A stretch of 60,117 nucleotides of DNA from Nostoc sp. KVJ20 (GTDB lineage: Bacteria > Cyanobacteriota > Cyanobacteriia > Cyanobacteriales > Nostocaceae): NCBI RefSeq assembly GCF_001712795.1, contig NZ_KV757611.1:1-60117 (forward strand), in the 5' to 3' direction. Positions 15,789 through 24,850 of the stretch are shown piece after piece (position 1 is the stretch's first letter; every line of letters starts with the position of its first letter). A model generated the notes under the pieces. That model did not search any database and was not told the origin of the DNA. It saw only the letters and a program-made list of their open reading frames with translations. The position numbers and the translations under genes were made by a program.

Positions 15789-17144
15789 ATGACATTAGAA
15801 ACAAAGCAAATACAGGTAACACCAATAAATTCTGCTTTTGAGACTCTTGAATCTCAGTCAGAATTTAATTGGAGAAAATGTTGGTATCCTGTATGTTTTC
15901 TGCAAGACTTGCCTATAAATCGCCCTTATAGCTTTTCACTATACGATGAACCTTTTGTTTTATTTAAAAATACAGATGGAGAGATTACTTGTTTAACCGA
16001 TTGTTGTCCACACCGTGCAGCTAGACTATCTGATGGACAAATTATTGACGGTAGAATAGAGTGCTTATATCATGGTTGGCAATTTGGCCAAGATGGTCAA
16101 TGTTTGCATATTCCCCAATTAGCAACAGAGGCGAAAATTCCTGTTAGTGCTTGTGTCTCATCCTTTAAAGTTATAGAACGTCAAGGAATGATTTGGATTT
16201 GGGCTGGAGAAGTTGAAACAGCTGTTGATGAGTTAATACCAACTGTACCAGATTTGGATAAACCGGGATGTTTTCACTTAGATTACATGCGAGACTTACC
16301 TTATGACCAAAGCTATTTTATTGAAAACGTTATTGACCCAGCGCATATTCCTATTAGTCATGAGGGCATATTTAGCGATCGCACTGAAGCTCAACCACTA
16401 GATATGGAAGTCCTTGAGAGTTCCCATCAAGGAATTCGTGGAAGGTATCGCAAGACAAAAACCCCCAATCAGCCTTGGCATTTGTTAGATTTTGTTGCTC
16501 CCAACTTAGTTCTTTATAGAATTGGCCATGGACATGAAAGTAAGTTTTGGGGATCTGGTTTGTATTCAATTCCCCTCGGTAAAAATAGATGTCGGATTTT
16601 CGTCAGAAATTATAGTAACTTTTTTGATTTTAAGACGAAGTTGATGCCTCCTTGGGTAGATCATATAATGATCCGCAACAAAGTATTGGAAGGTGATATG
16701 CCAATAGTTGTTGAACAACAGGGACAAATTGAGCGGCTAGGAAAAAATTTACAAGAATTGTATTTACCGCTCAAAACATCAGATGTATTAGTAGTTGTAT
16801 ATCGCAAGTGGTTAGATAAATATGGCTCGTCTTTGCCTTTTTACCAAGGTTATTCCACTGCAAAAAATATTGATAGTAGCGAAGATAGTAAAGATTTAAA
16901 ACCATTAGACCGATTTTCGCAACACACACTTATCTGTAATTCCTGTAGCCAAGCTTATAAGTTAACCAAACGATTACAACAAAGCTGCGTGGGAGTTGCG
17001 ATCGCTTTCGCGGCTATAGCAATACTTACAGATGCTTCTGGAATAAAAATAGCAGCGGTGTCTGCTGCTGTAGCATTCATTATTTTGGCAGTTATGGCTC
17101 AAAGACTCAAAACCCAATTTGAGGATTCCTACAGTCACCATTAA
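15789..17144 (+). CDS. Rieske oxygenase of the PaO/Tic55 type
   Basis: 451 residues. The N-terminal Rieske [2Fe-2S] domain has CPHRAARLSDG and CLYHGWQFG (C-x-H ... C-x2-H). The mononuclear iron site follows in NVIDPAHIPISHEG (Asn/Asp plus two His). The C-terminal part has CNSC, the redox-type CxxC of the pheophorbide a oxygenase/Tic55 group, then two hydrophobic helices (SCVGVAIAFAAIAILTDA and IAAVSAAVAFIILAVMA) that anchor it in a membrane, probably the thylakoid. Such enzymes hydroxylate or open tetrapyrrole-type substrates using ferredoxin-derived electrons; the actual substrate here cannot be read from sequence. All iron ligands look intact. The gene is monocistronic. Confidence 0.9.
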   Translation: MTLETKQIQVTPINSAFETLESQSEFNWRKCWYPVCFLQDLPINRPYSFSLYDEPFVLFKNTDGEITCLTDCCPHRAARLSDGQIIDGRIECLYHGWQFGQDGQCLHIPQLATEAKIPVSACVSSFKVIERQGMIWIWAGEVETAVDELIPTVPDLDKPGCFHLDYMRDLPYDQSYFIENVIDPAHIPISHEGIFSDRTEAQPLDMEVLESSHQGIRGRYRKTKTPNQPWHLLDFVAPNLVLYRIGHGHESKFWGSGLYSIPLGKNRCRIFVRNYSNFFDFKTKLMPPWVDHIMIRNKVLEGDMPIVVEQQGQIERLGKNLQELYLPLKTSDVLVVVYRKWLDKYGSSLPFYQGYSTAKNIDSSEDSKDLKPLDRFSQHTLICNSCSQAYKLTKRLQQSCVGVAIAFAAIAILTDASGIKIAAVSAAVAFIILAVMAQRLKTQFEDSYSHH

Positions 17145-17189
17145 TAAATTGGCGTTGCACTACGCCACTCAATTACTGTGACACAAATT

Positions 17190-19565
17190 TCAGCACCGCA
17201 AGTTGAAAATTTTTTCAACTTGTTTCGGTGCTTTGATTTCAGTAAATAGCTGAATTGCTCTATTAAAATTCATTTGACTTTCATCAGGCTTGGCCATCTT
17301 TTGATTTGTTAAACCCAATTGAAAATAAGCTTCTGCTAGGTCACATTTTGCACCTATTTTATCCAAAAGTTCGATTGCTTCTGTATGATTAGCAAGAGCT
17401 AATGCAAAATCTGTTTGTTGTCGATAGATTTCTGCTAAACCATTGAGTGTTTTGGCTTTTACCTGCATATAGTGACTTTCTTCAGCAAATATCAAGGCTT
17501 GGTGAAATATTTGATTAGCCTGGGAAAAGTCTCCTAAATTGACATAGGTTTGACCCAAAATTTGCATGAAATAGACAAATCTTCCAGTCTGTTCTACCAA
17601 TTTTTCGTTCGTAATATTTTCATAAGCTACATCTGCTAATTGATATGAGGCATCACGCAAACCTAAATAAGAATATACTAAAGCTAAACAGACTGAAGCT
17701 TTCTCTGCCCAGCGATGATGTTCGGTATTTTGAGCCAGGTAAATTACTTGTTGAAACAACTTTGCGGCTGCCTCTAATTCCCACAAATCTATTTGGTAAA
17801 GACCAATACTTAATAAAGAATCTACTTCTAGCATTCTCAAATAGTAAACTTTATGTTTATTTTCTGGCTGAGGTACAAGTGATTTGAGTGCTTGGGTTGC
17901 CAGAGTAATAGTCTTTTCCTGACAAGCGATCGCTTGACTAATCTTACCTGTTATCCAATATAAATCGCCCAATATATTATAAAGTTCACTAAGATTTTGG
18001 TCATTTTCTAGTTTTTTAACAACTTGATTAATTGCCGCAAGTATCGGTTGAATTAAACCCATCCGATACAAGGTACTACCAAGAGGCAAAAACTGTTGCC
18101 ATTGATTATTTCGGCTTTTGAGAATGACCTTTCCTGCTAACTCAAATTCGTTAATTTCTATGTAGTGATAATATGCTTCTAAAGCTTGTAAAGCATCTTT
18201 AAAGGTTTCAATTTGCTTAACGCTAGCTGTCCAAAAATCTGCGGCTTTGTGGTTGGCAATTTCCCATTCATCGCTGGGACGTAAACGTGCGATCGCTTCT
18301 TTCCGAATCACCGGATGCAGCCAGTATTCACCTTTATCGCACTCCACTAAAGACCGATTTCTCAAGGAGACGATGATTTGGCGATGTTGATCAGGTGGGA
18401 CATCCCAAAGTAAACAAAATAACCCTTGTGATGAAATGCTGGGTATATCTTGGTAACGATAACATCCCAAACGGCAAAGTAAGCGATATGCTTGAGGATC
18501 GAGGGCTTGCAGACGATTAATTTGACTAACCGCTAAATTTTTTAAGTCGGTTGCTGCTAAAGGATCGGCATGATTTTCTTGCCAATAAAGAACCATGTCA
18601 CCGTCGAAATCCTCCTGAATTGAACCGCAGAGAATTCCCATTGCTTTCGCATTACCGCCGTATGTGCGATGCATGATTTGCAAGGTTGACGAGTTGATGA
18701 CTAACCCACGGTTGCTAAAAAATTGTTGCCATGCGCTTTGATCTAAACCAGGAAGCCGATAGTGATTCACATTTAGCCCAGGTTCACAAAGGCGATCGCG
18801 GCTAGTAATCAAGGTGACAGATTGCACCCTAGCGTCAGCCAACACCCGCAATAGTTCTACATAGTTGCGGTGAGAAGCAATCAAGCCACCTTGTTGATCC
18901 AGTGCAGGTTCCAAATTGTCAATTAACACCCCAATTCGCCGATTGTGGAGTTGGCGCTTGAGTCTTCCTAAAGTTACGCCAAATTCTACCCCAGGTTCTT
19001 GATCAAAGTCTTGTTTGAGCCATTCCTCTACTACTCGTTCGGCGGGAGTGATATTTTGCGTTTCCTTCGCCATCAGCAGTTCTAAAACTAAATCAAACCC
19101 CTGAGTTTGCAGATATTGCTGCGCTAGGGTAGTTTTCCCTAAACCGCCTTCACCTTGGATGACAATGACTTTCGAGCCTTGATTTACCAAATTATTCAGG
19201 TGAGCGATCGCAGCTGTTCGTCCAATAAAATTGGTATCCTCTAATTTTGGGGTGAGTTGGTGCGATCGCGAGTAATCAATCAGACTGGATGATATAGCAG
19301 TAGTTTTTCTCAGAACCCGTTCCAAAGTAGCGCGACAATTACTTTTGGTTATCTTTTCTCGCAATACTTTAGAAAGCAGCTTCCATAACTGAGAACCAGC
19401 ATCCTTGGCGTGTCCTTCCGTACAACCGTAAGCATGAGCGATATCCAAGTATTTTCTACCCAACCAAACTTGCACAAGAATCACTTTTTGCAAATCGCTC
19501 AACCGTTCCCCAGTCTGAGGGGGAATTGTGGCGTCTAACCATGCTAATGCTGCTTCAGCGTCCAT
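17190..19565 (-). CDS. NB-ARC STAND ATPase with N-terminal HTH-like region and C-terminal TPRs
   Basis: 791 residues. Residues ~8-75 resemble the vWA-MoxR-associated-protein N-terminal HTH found on many cyanobacterial STAND proteins (LSDLQKVILVQVWLGRKYLD). The NB-ARC core begins FIGRTAAIAHLNNLV, with P-loop GEGGLGKTTLAQQYL near 138, Walker B VLIDNLEPAL and the sensor LITSRDRL. A winged-helix region follows (LLCRLGCYRYQDIPS, then WLHPVIRKEAIARL). Residues ~500-780 are TPR-like helical repeats (LYNILGDLYWITGKISQAIA, LNGLAEIYRQQTDFALALAN). STAND proteins switch on ligand sensing; the TPRs are the likely sensor and the HTH a DNA or protein adaptor. It stands alone, so the signal is unknown. Confidence 0.88.
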   Translation of the reverse strand: MDAEAALAWLDATIPPQTGERLSDLQKVILVQVWLGRKYLDIAHAYGCTEGHAKDAGSQLWKLLSKVLREKITKSNCRATLERVLRKTTAISSSLIDYSRSHQLTPKLEDTNFIGRTAAIAHLNNLVNQGSKVIVIQGEGGLGKTTLAQQYLQTQGFDLVLELLMAKETQNITPAERVVEEWLKQDFDQEPGVEFGVTLGRLKRQLHNRRIGVLIDNLEPALDQQGGLIASHRNYVELLRVLADARVQSVTLITSRDRLCEPGLNVNHYRLPGLDQSAWQQFFSNRGLVINSSTLQIMHRTYGGNAKAMGILCGSIQEDFDGDMVLYWQENHADPLAATDLKNLAVSQINRLQALDPQAYRLLCRLGCYRYQDIPSISSQGLFCLLWDVPPDQHRQIIVSLRNRSLVECDKGEYWLHPVIRKEAIARLRPSDEWEIANHKAADFWTASVKQIETFKDALQALEAYYHYIEINEFELAGKVILKSRNNQWQQFLPLGSTLYRMGLIQPILAAINQVVKKLENDQNLSELYNILGDLYWITGKISQAIACQEKTITLATQALKSLVPQPENKHKVYYLRMLEVDSLLSIGLYQIDLWELEAAAKLFQQVIYLAQNTEHHRWAEKASVCLALVYSYLGLRDASYQLADVAYENITNEKLVEQTGRFVYFMQILGQTYVNLGDFSQANQIFHQALIFAEESHYMQVKAKTLNGLAEIYRQQTDFALALANHTEAIELLDKIGAKCDLAEAYFQLGLTNQKMAKPDESQMNFNRAIQLFTEIKAPKQVEKIFNLRC

Positions 19566-19677
19566 TGTGTAACGACAAGGGGAGTTCAGATTTTAGGGAC
19601 AACTATAAATCACTTTACAGTTATACTGCTGGAGTTTTCGGATAAGATTCTGTGAACCCGACTTTTTTCCCGACTTT

Positions 19678-19780
19678 TACAGCGCTTCCGGCTATTATGC
19701 AATACAATTTTCTTCTTACCTCTCTCCTATCATAGCTTTCAGCTATGAGGCTGTACCTCATAGCCGCCGGAAGTGCTGTA
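19678..19780. repeat. MITE-like element with TACAGC..CTTCCGGCTAT ends
   Basis: 103 bp with inverted ends TACAGCGCTTCCGGCTAT (left) and ATAGCCGCCGGAAGTGCTGTA (right), plus an inner CATAGCTTTCAGCTATG palindrome. To its right are TCAGGAGTCAGGAGTCA-type repeats (19793-19809) and an inverted TATCCGCTA/TAGCGGATA pair (about 19829-19867). This fills most of the gap between the NB-ARC gene and the next one. Confidence 0.75.
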
Positions 19781-19919
19781 TCGAACAGAATTCAGGAGTC
19801 AGGAGTCAAAATGGGCTAAACCTTAGCTATCCGCTAACAGAATGAGTTCTGTACGACTAGCGGATAGCGCAGCGTCTCCGGCTCCACTCCTAAATTCTGG
19901 CTTCTGAATTCTTCTTCAA

Positions 19920-20339
19920 TTAGCTTAATCTTGTAATAGTCAAAATTAAAGTTCCATGATTGTTAAAATACATTATTGGAACATCATTGGCATAACAAAA
20001 CAACTCCCCACTTGAAGAAGCTTTATATTTATCCAATTTCTTCCCAATTAAGAAATCTTGTTCACTAGACTGACCAATATTCCCAATTAGGGAAAACCAG
20101 TTTTCGTTTGGTTTTCTGCGGAACATCTCAGCCCAACGTAGCCACGGTTTTGTATACCCATCTGCATCACTTCTAATCTTGGCATCATACCAAAACTGTT
20201 CTCCTTGTACTTCAAAAGTATAACTTGCTCCTATTTCTAGAAAAATACCAGTGGCGTTCCAGTATTTGTGAGCGTCTATTATTGTTTCTGATGGAGAGCC
20301 AATTTGTAACTTGGTCATTTTTGTATTAATTTTACACAA
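19920..20339 (-). CDS. Small protein resembling the LecA (PA-IL) lectin family
   Basis: 139 residues (or 132 from the second methionine, MTKLQIGSP). There is no signal peptide. The pattern of beta strands and motifs recalls PA-IL-like galactose-binding lectins: YTFEVQGEQFWYDA, WFSLIGNIG, FLIGKKL, GELFCYANDVPIMYFNNHG and LILTITRL. The NDVP...YxNNxG block matches the calcium/sugar-binding loop region of LecA. The resemblance is from memory of the family and should be tested. Function would be carbohydrate binding. The AT-rich 160-bp gap that follows separates it from the divergent PhoX-like gene. Confidence 0.6.
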   Translation of the reverse strand: MCKINTKMTKLQIGSPSETIIDAHKYWNATGIFLEIGASYTFEVQGEQFWYDAKIRSDADGYTKPWLRWAEMFRRKPNENWFSLIGNIGQSSEQDFLIGKKLDKYKASSSGELFCYANDVPIMYFNNHGTLILTITRLS

Positions 20340-20557
20340 TTGTAACGATATAAGTGAGACTTCACTTATTACACACCAATAATCATTTTCCGAAGAAAAA
20401 ACATTAAAGAGATAAGTTTATAAAATTGTATTACTTTAATGCCTTGAATAATCTTTTTTTAACCTCTTATTAATTAAAAAAATCTACTCTTCCTAGATAA
20501 TTGAGGCTAGCTATTTGCAACAAATTAAGCCTCATCCAAAACATCAGGGAGCATACA

Positions 20558-21814
20558 TTGAATTTATCGAGACGTCAGTTTTTTACCCTGGCAGGGGCAT
20601 CTGCTACAGGTGCCGTCCTACTATCTCCTTTGCAAGCATTCTATGCTAAACCTGCGATCGCTGCTGGCCCCTACGGCAATTTAGTGACCGACCCCAACGG
20701 AGTATTAGATTTGCCAGCTGGATTCACTTACCGCAGACTGTCCGAAACAGGCCAAACGATGAATGATGGTTACTTAGTACCGGGTGGTCACGATGGGATG
20801 GGTGCTTTTGCTGGGTCTAATGGCAATACGATTCTAATTCGCAATCATGAACTCGGTACTTCTGGCAATGGTGTGGGCGCTCCCAATGGCAGCAAGTACA
20901 ACACAAATGGGAGGGGCGGTTGTACTAAATTGGTTGTTAATTCTTCCCGTAACCTGGTAGAACATCGGGGTGTCCTAGCTGGAACTATTCGCAACTGTGC
21001 TGGTGGTCCTACGCCTTCAGGGTCATGGTTAACCTGCGAGGAAACTTTTGAAACCAATAACGGCAAGAAGCATGGTTATGTGTTTGAAGTTCCCAGTAGT
21101 GCAAATACTTTTGTCACCCCCGTCCCACTAACCGCTATGGGGCGTTTTAATCACGAGGCTGCTGCTGTAGACCCGAACACAGGGTATATCTACATGACAG
21201 AAGACCGGAGTAATGGGCTTTTCTACCGCTTCATTCCCAACCAAACTAACAACCTGAGTGCTGGCGGCACGCTATACGCTTTAAGGATTATAGGGTCGTC
21301 TGGAATCAACACAGCTACGGGTTTCCCAAAAAATACGCCTAGGGCGGTGAACTGGGTACAGATTAGCAATCCTGATCCCACATCTGATACTGTCAGAACA
21401 GCAGGGTATAACAGCGGTGCCGCTAGGTTTTCAGGTGGGGAAGGCATCTTTTATGGTGGTGGTTATGTCTACTTCACTTGCAAGAGTGGCAGTAGTTCTG
21501 GAAATGGGCAGATTTGGCGTTATTCGCCCGCTAATAATACCGTTGAACTCTATATTGAACCCAACAATTCTAGTGTGCTAGACAATCCAGACAATCTTGT
21601 GGTTTTCCCCAACCGGGACATTTTCCTCTGTGAAGATGGGGATGGAACGGATTACATTCTGGGCATTACTCCCAGTGGCAGTCTTTATAAGTTTGCTAAG
21701 AATGCCCTCAACACATCAGAGTTTGCCGGTGTCTGTTTCTCCCCCGATGGTCAGACGATGTTTGTCAACACCCAGAGTCCAGGAATAACCTTTGCTATCT
21801 GGGGGCCCTGGTAA
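20558..21814 (+). CDS. PhoX-like (DUF839) alkaline phosphatase family protein, Tat-exported
   Basis: About 418 residues from TTG 20558, which is preceded by AGGGAG (20546-20551); an upstream TTG at 20501 would add residues before a signal that normally sits at the very N-terminus. The Tat motif SRRQFFTLAG is followed by a hydrophobic segment and an AxA-like cleavage region (KPAIAAG). The mature part is a DUF839/PhoX beta-propeller: GGHDGMGAF, LIRNHELG, GGCTKLVV, TPSGSWLTCEETFE, GRFNHEAAAVD and TGYIYMTEDRSNGLFYRF. PhoX enzymes are periplasmic Ca/Fe-dependent phosphomonoesterases; this shorter protein may be a relative with another substrate. No Pho box was recognised. Confidence 0.85.
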   Translation: MNLSRRQFFTLAGASATGAVLLSPLQAFYAKPAIAAGPYGNLVTDPNGVLDLPAGFTYRRLSETGQTMNDGYLVPGGHDGMGAFAGSNGNTILIRNHELGTSGNGVGAPNGSKYNTNGRGGCTKLVVNSSRNLVEHRGVLAGTIRNCAGGPTPSGSWLTCEETFETNNGKKHGYVFEVPSSANTFVTPVPLTAMGRFNHEAAAVDPNTGYIYMTEDRSNGLFYRFIPNQTNNLSAGGTLYALRIIGSSGINTATGFPKNTPRAVNWVQISNPDPTSDTVRTAGYNSGAARFSGGEGIFYGGGYVYFTCKSGSSSGNGQIWRYSPANNTVELYIEPNNSSVLDNPDNLVVFPNRDIFLCEDGDGTDYILGITPSGSLYKFAKNALNTSEFAGVCFSPDGQTMFVNTQSPGITFAIWGPW

Positions 21815-21839
21815 AGCTACGTCCTGTTTCAACCTACTG

Positions 21840-21945
21840 GTCTGTCCCATTAGTTCTGAAGGGTTATAAAAGTTTGTAGTAAGGACTTTAGTCCTGGATT
21901 TTTAAGCACTTAAGTGCTTACTACAAACTTTTATAAGGGACAGAC
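21840..21945. repeat. MITE-like palindrome with GTCTGTCCC..TTATAAAAGTTTGTAGTAAG ends
   Basis: 106 bp with long inverted arms: TTATAAAAGTTTGTAGTAAG on the left, CTTACTACAAACTTTTATAA on the right, and outer GTCTGTCCC/GGGACAGAC. The inside holds GGACTTTAGTCC and AAGCACTTAAGTGCTT palindromes. It lies between two convergent genes and could fold as a bidirectional terminator-like stem. Confidence 0.85.
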
Positions 21946-21947
21946 TA

Positions 21948-23087
21948 CTAGAATCTGTGGGATAGCAGTTGGGCAATTTGCTGATTAATAGTTGCCACAT
22001 CAAAACGCCGACTAGCCATAGTGTGAGCATTATTGGCTATAGTTGCAGTTATTTCTGTCTCCTGAAGACAGGTGATAATTACTTGTGCAAGTTCCTGGGG
22101 TTCTCCTGGTGTCACTAGAAAACCATTAAGTCCATGTTCTACCAATTCCATTGCACCCCCAGCTTTGGCTGCAACTACAGGTTTTCTACATAGCATCGCC
22201 TCAACAATCACTCTACCAAAGGGTTCTGGCGAAGTAGAGGTATGTGCCACCAAGTCACAAGCTGTCATTAACTGGGGAATATCAGAACGAAATCCTAAAA
22301 ATTTGACGCGGTTTTCTAGTCCCAATTGGGCAACTTGTTGGTGTAACTTTTGGACGTAATCTTGTTCACCAAACAGTGCATCACCCACTAAAATCGCTGT
22401 CACTTCTGACGGACATTTAGCAAGAGCATCAATTAAAATATGCTGCCCTTTCCAAGGTGCAAGACGGCTAAAGTGTCCGACTACAAATTTTCCTTGTAAT
22501 CCTAATTTTTGCTGTAATTGCTTAATTTCAGACTCATCAGTTTGATAACTTTTTGGATCAAAGCCGTTATAGACAACTTCGATGATATCTTTACGTCCTC
22601 TTGCTTGCACAAAGGCTATCTTACTAGCTTGGGAATTAGCAATTACTAATGATGCAAAACGATTAGCTAAGTTAACAGCAATGCGAAGATTAGTTTGGCT
22701 AAAATGTTCTTTGGAAAGAATGTCATGTAAATGATATACCAGAGGACGACGACTGAAAAAACTTGCTAATGCTCCTACAACTAATGCTTTTTGAGTGTTG
22801 GCATAGATTAAATCGTATTCACGGGCTTTTTTAACTACCTTAGTAATTAGAGGTGTAAGTTGTCCCAAACTTTTTAATCCTTGTACCAAACTGCTTTCTT
22901 TGCGAACTTGGATTGCTTGAGTAGCGAGAACTGCTACTGGAATATGATTTTGCTGTAGTAAATGTTTAAATGGGCCATCTGCAAATAAACCTACCAAAGC
23001 GCGATCGCCATAAGGTTTAGCAATATCTATTAAACATAATTCGGCACCGCCTGGTTTACCACTTTGGTCTAAAAAAAGAATTCTCAT
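21948..23087 (-). CDS. Glycosyltransferase family 4
   Basis: 379 residues with GT-B fold signatures of family GT4. The N-terminal domain has LDQSGKPGGAELCLIDIA and LIYANTQKALVVGA. The C-terminal nucleotide-sugar-binding domain has FVVGHFSRLAPWKGQHILIDA, VKFLGFRSDIPQLM, and the EX7E retaining motif in SPEPFGRVIVEAMLCRKPVVA. It probably transfers a sugar in cell-surface polysaccharide or glycolipid synthesis; donor and acceptor are unknown. It lies 65 bp downstream of a second GT4 gene on the same strand, so the two are likely one operon. Confidence 0.9.
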   Translation of the reverse strand: MRILFLDQSGKPGGAELCLIDIAKPYGDRALVGLFADGPFKHLLQQNHIPVAVLATQAIQVRKESSLVQGLKSLGQLTPLITKVVKKAREYDLIYANTQKALVVGALASFFSRRPLVYHLHDILSKEHFSQTNLRIAVNLANRFASLVIANSQASKIAFVQARGRKDIIEVVYNGFDPKSYQTDESEIKQLQQKLGLQGKFVVGHFSRLAPWKGQHILIDALAKCPSEVTAILVGDALFGEQDYVQKLHQQVAQLGLENRVKFLGFRSDIPQLMTACDLVAHTSTSPEPFGRVIVEAMLCRKPVVAAKAGGAMELVEHGLNGFLVTPGEPQELAQVIITCLQETEITATIANNAHTMASRRFDVATINQQIAQLLSHRF

Positions 23088-23152
23088 AAAACCTCTATTT
23101 TATCTATTTTGCCCCACACAGCGCCCTTGTAATCTATTACAATCAATTTTCT

Positions 23153-24322
23153 TTAAGCTAATAAAATATTGCGTACTTGTTGGGCAATTTGATTCCAATC
23201 GTAGTGTGTAGTTGCATACTGGCGACAGGCTGATCGTGAAGGTATGGGGATATTTCCCAATAGTGCTTGCTCTAATTTTTCAGCAATAGCTGAGGCTTCT
23301 GTTGAAGTAGTAATTAAATCGGGTGAAAATTCTGATAAAATTTCTGGCATTCCTCCAACTGGGGTACATAAAACAGGAGTACCACAGGCTAGAGATTCAA
23401 CTATTACTAATCCAAATCCTTCAAAAGATTGACTAGGCATAATAGTCAATTCAGCAGCTTGGTAAGCTATAGGTAATTGCTCATCAGGTAGAAAACCTAA
23501 AAATTTAACGTTGTCGTCTAGACCTAATTCTGTAGCCTGTTGTTGTAGTGCGGCTTGAATGTGACCACGACCAGCGATCGCTAGCCACACATCTGGTATT
23601 CTGGGCTTAATTATAGCCAGTGCTTGTAATAATTTGTCAACTCCGGTTCTATGTACTAAGCGGCGTGATGTAAATATTATCCGGCGATTACTAGGCCAGC
23701 CTAGCTTTGCACAAGCCTCCTGGGGTGATAAATTTGGCTGAAACCAGTTAATATCAACTCCACCAGGAATAATATTAATTTTGCTCCACGGTACTTGATA
23801 TTTATCATGTAGAATTTTACCAAATGCTTTGCTCAAAACTATGAAGCGATCGCAGCGATTATAAGTCTTTTGTTCTATTAGCCAGTGTTTGATCAAAAGA
23901 CTAAGATTTTTATTAACTACCTCTTGCTGACTCTCAGAAGCCCAAGGGCCATGAAAGTTAAAAGTAACTGGTACTCCCTTTGGTAAAATATCTAAAATAG
24001 GAAAGCTATATAATGCAAAGTGCAGATTAATAGCATCTGGTTTGCTTGTTCTTGTTTTCTTAAAGTTATTGCGAATTGACCATAATCTTTGCCAAATCGG
24101 ACTATCAACATAAGCTAAGTTAGTCAGCTTAATACTTGAATTTATTTCATCCTCTGGTAAACCGACTCCACATAATTCAACCTGGTCTTTATTTGCTGCT
24201 AATTTATGGGTTAGTTCATAAATATACCTTTCTAATCCTCCAGGACTTTTGGGAAACCAGCCTAATCCTAGAGTGAGAATAGATGCAGAGGATGAATCCA
24301 AATTATTTTTTTTACTTTCCAT
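23153..24322 (-). CDS. Glycosyltransferase family 4
   Basis: 389 residues of GT4. The N-terminus has LGWFPKSPGGLERYIYELTH, the glycine-rich acceptor-side loop. Then INLHFALYSFPIL, the HGPWASESQQ segment, FTSRRLVHRTGVDKLLQAL, VKFLGFLPDEQLP, and the EX7E motif in SFEGFGLVIVESLACGTPVL. It is first in the probable operon with the GT4 gene at 21948-23087. The pair may extend an exopolysaccharide or glycan; the specific linkage cannot be inferred. Confidence 0.9.
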   Translation of the reverse strand: MESKKNNLDSSSASILTLGLGWFPKSPGGLERYIYELTHKLAANKDQVELCGVGLPEDEINSSIKLTNLAYVDSPIWQRLWSIRNNFKKTRTSKPDAINLHFALYSFPILDILPKGVPVTFNFHGPWASESQQEVVNKNLSLLIKHWLIEQKTYNRCDRFIVLSKAFGKILHDKYQVPWSKINIIPGGVDINWFQPNLSPQEACAKLGWPSNRRIIFTSRRLVHRTGVDKLLQALAIIKPRIPDVWLAIAGRGHIQAALQQQATELGLDDNVKFLGFLPDEQLPIAYQAAELTIMPSQSFEGFGLVIVESLACGTPVLCTPVGGMPEILSEFSPDLITTSTEASAIAEKLEQALLGNIPIPSRSACRQYATTHYDWNQIAQQVRNILLA

Positions 24323-24850
24323 TTAATGTGTGTCCTATAATTTTTTGAGTATTTTTGAATAATATAAAAATCTCATGCTTCCGATGCAGATAAAAAAATA
24401 TCTATTTTTTTATCAAGCGTGTTTTATCAAAACCTAAATCACAATAACTTACGAATACACATTAGCAATCATATTTTTTATAGAACACCAATTTATAAAC
24501 TATTTATCTGCCAACGTCAACAAGGAATTAAAGTCTGTGTTTTTCTTAACTAGAGAGTACCGACCACGAGATATATGATACCTGCAAGTCAAGGAAGATG
24601 AAAGGTATATAGGGAAAGGAAAAAAGTACCAACAATAAATTAACATCAAATAATTTTGTATTAATATTTACCATTTTTATTGACAAAGAAGTAAAAAATA
24701 ATACGAGGAGTAAATATTAATGATTAATCAAAAGTTTTAGATGCAACGTCCTTACACAATCTACATATTGTCAAGTTAAAAATAGTTATATTTTTGTACG
24801 GTTTTTATGATCAATGATTGTATATAAATAATTAAAAGCTGAAAAATTAT
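24323..24850. other. AT-rich divergent intergenic region
   Basis: 528 bp between the divergent GT4 pair and the beta-propeller gene. It is strongly AT-rich and has no repeat, hairpin or small ORF that I would support. Promoters for both directions are expected here but were not identified with confidence. Confidence 0.6.
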
